A stretch of DNA of 8,973 nt from Bacillota bacterium (GTDB lineage Bacteria > Bacillota > Clostridia > Christensenellales > QAND01), in contig DXZF01000013.1 of assembly GCA_019415425.1 (NCBI GenBank), positions 1-8,973 of the forward strand, written 5' to 3'. Of the stretch, positions 5,808 through 8,973 are shown in pieces. Within the stretch, counting starts at the first letter, position 1. Every line of letters begins with the position of its first letter. Made by a program: the position numbers and the translations under genes. The notes under the pieces were generated by a model. That model saw only the letters and a list, made by a program, of their open reading frames with translations. It did no database searches and had not been told where the DNA came from.

Positions 5808-7442
5808 ATGACCTTAACGCAAGCAATCTTGCTAGGCTGCTGGTACTGGTTGTACACGTGTAGCTTGGGCTACGGCTTCCTCAACTTCATGCAGCAGACG
5901 ATCTTTGCATGTCTGGGTGCCGGCCTCATCCTGGGGGATGTGCCGACCGCGATGAAGGTGGCAGCAGTGGTTCAGCCGATGTACATGGCCTTCATGGGCG
6001 CCGGCGGTACGGTGGCAGTGGACCAGGCAAGTGCCGGTCTCGTATCTGCGGCCGTTGTTATCACTTCGGGCGGTAGCGTACCGGTCGAGCAGGCAACGAT
6101 CATCGCTGTGCCTGTGGCACTGCTGTGCGCACAGTTGCACACCATCCGCCGCATCACCGCGGCCGCGTGGGTGCACATGGCGGATCGCTATGCCGAGAAG
6201 CTGAACTACCGCGGCATCTATCTGGCAGGTTTGGTGTACACCAACCTGTGGAAGATCGTGATCTTCTGGGTCCCGATGTCCGTTGGTATGTACTTCGGTG
6301 CCGAGTCCATCGCGAACTTGATGAGCAGCTTGCCGACCTGGCTGACCAACGGCTTGAGCGTGGTCTCCACGTTGATGCCGGCGCTGGGCTTTGCGATGAC
6401 GGTCAACGTCATCGGCCGCAAAGACCTGCTGCCCTACTTCTTCGCCGGATTCTTCTTTGTTGCCTACACGGGCACTGCGACCATGCCGACGGCAATGGTG
6501 GCTGTGTTCCTCGCCTTCATCCACATGACGATCCAGAACGTCAACAAGAAGGAAGACGAGGGCGGCGGTATCTTCACCAAAGAAGAAGTGGAAGAGATCG
6601 AAGGCCAGAAGAAGATCCTCACCAAGAAGGACGTCTTCAGGATGTGGGTCACCTGGTGGTGGGCCTGCGAACAGTCCAACTCGTTTGAGCGTCTGCAGTC
6701 GCTGGCATTCTGTATCTCCATGATCGCGCCGATCAAGAAGCTGTATGCCGGCAACGAAGAAGAACAGCGCGCCGCGTTGAAACGCCACCTGATCTTCTTC
6801 AACACGCAGGGCATCTGGGGCTCCGTCATCCACGGCATCACGTTGGCGCTGGAAGAACAGCGCGCGATGGGTCTGCCGGTGGCAGAGCAGGCCATCATCT
6901 CGGTCAAGAACGGCTTGATGGGCCCGTTTGCCGGTATCGGCGACACGATCGACTGGTCGACCATTCGCCCGTTGACCATCGCGTTCTTCCTGCCCTATGC
7001 GGCGGAAGGACACTGGTGGGCAGCTGTGTGCCCGTGGCTGATCGTATTTGCGATCACCTTCAGCGAAGGCACGTACTTCACGCAGTTGGGTTACCGTCTG
7101 GGCACCCGCGCCGCCGTCTCCATCCTGGAGTCCGGTCAGGTGCAGACGATCATCACGTTCGCTTCCGTCATGGGCTTGTTCATGATGGGTGGCATGTCCG
7201 CGACGATGGTCAGCGTGGAAACGCCGATCATGATCAGCAGCGGTGGCAATCAGATGAGCCTGCAGCTCGACGTCCTCGACAAGGTCGCTCCTGGCCTGAT
7301 GACGGTGTTGGCTGTGTGGTTCACCTACAAAGCCTTGAACCGCGGCAACAGCATGATGAAGATGACCTTCATCCTGTTGGGTATCGGTCTGGTATTTGGT
7401 TGCCTGGGCATCCTGGGCGCCCCGCCGACGCCTGCTGCGTAA
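5808..7442 (+). CDS. Mannose-family PTS fused IIC-IID permease, copy 2
   Basis: A 544-residue paralogue of the permease at 2904, the same length and colinear apart from small indels in the linker and near the C-terminus. By manual count 171 of the first 240 positions are identical. IIC spans about residues 1-245 (AGLILGDVPTAMKVAAVVQPMYMAF, then NGLSVVSTLMPALGFAM). A charged linker spans about 246-274. IID runs to the end with NSFERLQSLAFCISMIAPIKKLY, RHLIFFNTQG, ALEEQRAMG, GLMGPFAGIGDTIDWSTIRP and GLFMMGG. It starts at an ATG with GGGAGG 8 nt upstream and has its own promoter and terminator. Differences cluster in membrane segments of IIC (around residues 25-40, 61-70 and 132-146), which could reflect a different sugar or affinity; that is inference. 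It lacks a linked IIA/IIB, as copy 1 does. Confidence 0.95.
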   Translation: MTLTQAILLGCWYWLYTCSLGYGFLNFMQQTIFACLGAGLILGDVPTAMKVAAVVQPMYMAFMGAGGTVAVDQASAGLVSAAVVITSGGSVPVEQATIIAVPVALLCAQLHTIRRITAAAWVHMADRYAEKLNYRGIYLAGLVYTNLWKIVIFWVPMSVGMYFGAESIANLMSSLPTWLTNGLSVVSTLMPALGFAMTVNVIGRKDLLPYFFAGFFFVAYTGTATMPTAMVAVFLAFIHMTIQNVNKKEDEGGGIFTKEEVEEIEGQKKILTKKDVFRMWVTWWWACEQSNSFERLQSLAFCISMIAPIKKLYAGNEEEQRAALKRHLIFFNTQGIWGSVIHGITLALEEQRAMGLPVAEQAIISVKNGLMGPFAGIGDTIDWSTIRPLTIAFFLPYAAEGHWWAAVCPWLIVFAITFSEGTYFTQLGYRLGTRAAVSILESGQVQTIITFASVMGLFMMGGMSATMVSVETPIMISSGGNQMSLQLDVLDKVAPGLMTVLAVWFTYKALNRGNSMMKMTFILLGIGLVFGCLGILGAPPTPAA

Positions 7443-7475
7443 GCAAAAGCAATGAACCCCTGCCTCTGTGGCAGG

Positions 7476-7511
7476 AAAGAGAGAGGTTTCCTTCACCCTC
7501 TCTCTTTTTTT
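7476..7511 (+). terminator. Intrinsic terminator of the second IIC-IID gene
   Basis: AGAGAGAGG (7478-7486) pairs with CCTCTCTCT (7497-7505), extended by A-T pairs at the base, with a 10-nt loop containing CCTTC and a run of seven T (7505-7511). A small hairpin CCTGCC/GGCAGG (7459-7475) sits just upstream. The stem and loop resemble the terminator of copy 1. Confidence 0.93.
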
Positions 7512-7546
7512 ATTTGCATTTTGTGGTGCGGGATGGTGGCGAGGGG

Positions 7547-7609
7547 TTGCGCCCTGTCGGCCTGGCGTTTGGTTGCATGGGCATTTTCGGTGCCCCGCAG
7601 ACCGCATAA
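7547..7609 (+). pseudogene. C-terminal remnant of a third IIC-IID permease
   Basis: In one frame ending at the TAA 7607-7609 this stretch reads LRPVGLAFGCMGIFGAPQTA. The segment VGLAFGCMGIFGAP matches the end of copy 2 (IGLVFGCLGILGAP) at 10 of 14 residues, the rest conservative, and the stop falls at nearly the same place. Over 45 aligned bases about 35 agree, and many of the differences are silent third-position changes, so the piece diverged under coding selection rather than arising by recent slippage. Upstream of about 7545 the similarity stops, and the rest of the gene and its promoter are gone. A hairpin like the other permease terminators follows 22 nt after the stop. It is best read as the scar of a deleted third tandem copy. 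Confidence 0.75.
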
Positions 7610-7630
7610 CCACCCCCCCAAACACACCTG

Positions 7631-7662
7631 CAGAGGAGAGGCGCCCTTCGGCCTCTCCTCTG
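7631..7662 (+). terminator. Decayed terminator hairpin of the lost third copy
   Basis: CAGAGGAGAGGC (7631-7642) pairs perfectly with GCCTCTCCTCTG (7651-7662) around an 8-nt loop containing CCCTTC. The stem style and loop match the terminators of copies 1 and 2, but only TTGCGCTT follows instead of a T-run, so intrinsic termination should be weak. Its position 22 nt after the remnant stop fits the spacing seen for copy 1 (21 nt). Confidence 0.65.
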
Positions 7663-7729
7663 TTGCGCTTACAGACAAGGGTCTCCCTCCTTTCATAATG
7701 TGCGCCTGGCATCCGTGATTCGGCGAACA

Positions 7730-7738
7730 TGGTAGAAT
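7730..7738 (+). promoter_or_regulatory. Extended -10 promoter of the xylulokinase gene
   Basis: TGGTAGAAT gives an extended -10 (TG-N-TAGAAT, hexamer at 7733-7738). No good -35 is found at 16-18 bp upstream, which the extended -10 can partly replace. The predicted start is about 7745. Just downstream, GCAATC (7749-7754) and GATTGC (7764-7769) form a perfect inverted repeat with a 9-nt spacer, a possible operator or 5' hairpin. Confidence 0.5.
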
Positions 7739-7818
7739 AAAGGCGGATGCAATCCTGTGGAACGATTGCGGCGTGTAACGGGCCATGGGCAAAGCAAACG
7801 GCAAAGGGGGCACAGGGA

Positions 7819-8973
7819 ATGTACAGCGTAATCGGCATCGATATCGGCACCTCGGGCACCAAGACGGTGGCCGTGGACGAAGCAGGGCAGATTCTCGCAT
7901 CGGCGACGGCCAGCTATCCGCTGTATCAGGATGCGAACGGCTTTTCAGAGCAGCGGCCACAGGACTGGTGGACTGCCGTACAGCAGACGCTGCGGCAGGT
8001 GCTGCGTACCGTGCCCAAAGAGAACGTGCGGGGAATCTCGTTTTCAGGGCAAATGCACGGGCTCGTGGCGCTGGACGCACGGGGCAAGGTCCTGCGGCGT
8101 GCCATCTTGTGGAATGACCAGCGCACGGCGTCGCAGTGCCGTACGCTGACGCAAAGGGCGGGCGGGGAGGACGCGCTGATCGTGCACACCAACAATCGCA
8201 TGCTCACCGGTTACACCGCCGGCAAACTGCTGTGGGTGCAGGAGCACGAGCCAAGCGTGTATGCGCAGATTGCCTGTGTGCTCAACCCCAAGGACTATAT
8301 CCGCTACTGCCTGACGGGAGAGCGCGTGACGGAGGTCTCCGATGCCTCGGGCACCGGCGTGTTCGATGTGTGGCACCGCCGCTTTGACAGCGCATGGCTT
8401 GCGCAAATGGGTTTGGACCCTGCGCTGTTCCCGCCGTGCGTGGAATCAACGCAACAGACCGGTTGTGTCAGCCAGGAGGCGGCCGACGCCACAGGGCTGC
8501 AGCCCGGTACGCCGGTGTTCGGCGGGGCAGGGGATGCGGTGATTTCCACCACCGGCATGGGACTGACGGGCCATGAGCGCATTGGCGCCGTATTGGGCAC
8601 CAGCGGCGTGGTTGCCGTGGGATTGGACGCGTGTGTGCCCAACCCAAAGGGGAAATTGCAGGTGTTTTGCAACTGTGCGCCGGGGCTGTGGCACGCCATG
8701 GGCGTGACGCTCAGCGCCGCCGGTTCACTGCAGTGGTTTCACGATTGCTTTGGCGAGACGTTGGCACGCCAAGCGCGCGCACAGGGATGCTCGCCGTTTG
8801 CGCTGTGGGATTTACAGGCGCAGCAGGCGGGTCCCGGCGCACGTGGCCTGCGCTTTCTGCCGTACCTCAATGGCGAACGCTGTCCAGTGGACGCTCCGCA
8901 TGCCACCGGTGCATTTGTCGGCATCCGGGGCATCCACAATGCCGGCGATTTTGCCCGCGCAGTGATGGAGGGC
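7819..8973 (+). CDS. xylB: Xylulokinase-like FGGY carbohydrate kinase (3' end outside window)
   Basis: The first 385 codons are open to the right edge; the family is usually about 485-500 residues, so about 100-115 are missing. It would phosphorylate D-xylulose with ATP to xylulose 5-phosphate, feeding the pentose phosphate pathway. Seen in order are the phosphate-binding IGIDIGTSGTK (5-15, Asp8), SGQMHG (76-81), AILWNDQR (95-102), KLLWVQEHEP (136-145), LNPKDYIRYCLTGE (155-168), SDASGTG (174-180), FGGAGDAV (234-241) with the expected catalytic base Asp239, LGTSGVV (259-265) and FLPYLNGERCP (346-356). QMHG, ILWND and PKDY are typical of XylB among FGGY kinases. The ATG at 7819 has AAGGGGG 8 nt upstream (7804-7810). 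Another FGGY pentulose kinase remains possible, since family members share this fold. Confidence 0.88.
   Translation, partial: MYSVIGIDIGTSGTKTVAVDEAGQILASATASYPLYQDANGFSEQRPQDWWTAVQQTLRQVLRTVPKENVRGISFSGQMHGLVALDARGKVLRRAILWNDQRTASQCRTLTQRAGGEDALIVHTNNRMLTGYTAGKLLWVQEHEPSVYAQIACVLNPKDYIRYCLTGERVTEVSDASGTGVFDVWHRRFDSAWLAQMGLDPALFPPCVESTQQTGCVSQEAADATGLQPGTPVFGGAGDAVISTTGMGLTGHERIGAVLGTSGVVAVGLDACVPNPKGKLQVFCNCAPGLWHAMGVTLSAAGSLQWFHDCFGETLARQARAQGCSPFALWDLQAQQAGPGARGLRFLPYLNGERCPVDAPHATGAFVGIRGIHNAGDFARAVMEG

Overview
The window looks like bacterial chromosome, most likely from a GC-rich member of the Bacillota (Clostridia). This is inferred from strong AGGAGG-type ribosome binding sites about 8 nt before the starts, compact intrinsic terminators, GC-ending codons and the protein families present; a coriobacterial origin cannot be excluded. 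Coding regions are GC-rich, and two of the intergenic stretches are strikingly AT-rich.

Layout. (1) Positions 1-2036, minus strand: a two-gene operon of a MarR-family regulator (1495-1944) and a MATE multidrug efflux pump (122-1498). The stop and start overlap as ATGA. The operon has a good sigma-A promoter (-35 at 2031-2036, -10 at 2009-2014) and a perfect 15-bp palindrome just downstream of it, the obvious candidate MarR operator. (2) Positions 2037-4594: an AT-rich intergenic stretch, a sigma-A promoter (2590-2618), a leader of about 280 nt, and a 544-residue fused IIC-IID membrane permease of the mannose-family PTS, closed by an intrinsic terminator. (3) Positions 4595-5807: a long intergenic region holding a fold-rich segment, a second terminator, several inverted repeats, another AT-rich island with phased TGAAT repeats, a promoter, and a second leader of about 265 nt. 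(4) Positions 5808-7511: a paralogous IIC-IID fusion, also 544 residues, with its terminator. (5) Positions 7547-7662: a remnant of the C-terminal end of a third IIC-IID copy, with a decayed cognate terminator. (6) Positions 7733-8973: an extended -10 promoter and the first 385 codons of a xylulokinase-like FGGY kinase running off the right edge.

The two permeases are about 70% identical over the IIC half by manual count. Each has its own promoter, long leader and terminator, so they are separately expressed paralogues rather than one operon. Neither IIA, IIB, HPr nor a LevR-type activator is encoded in the window, so the permeases must use phosphotransfer partners made elsewhere. The most interesting observations are the footprint of a lost third permease, the shared leaders in which a GGAAGGG motif sits in hairpin loops with different stems, and the twin stand-alone IICD fusions themselves.
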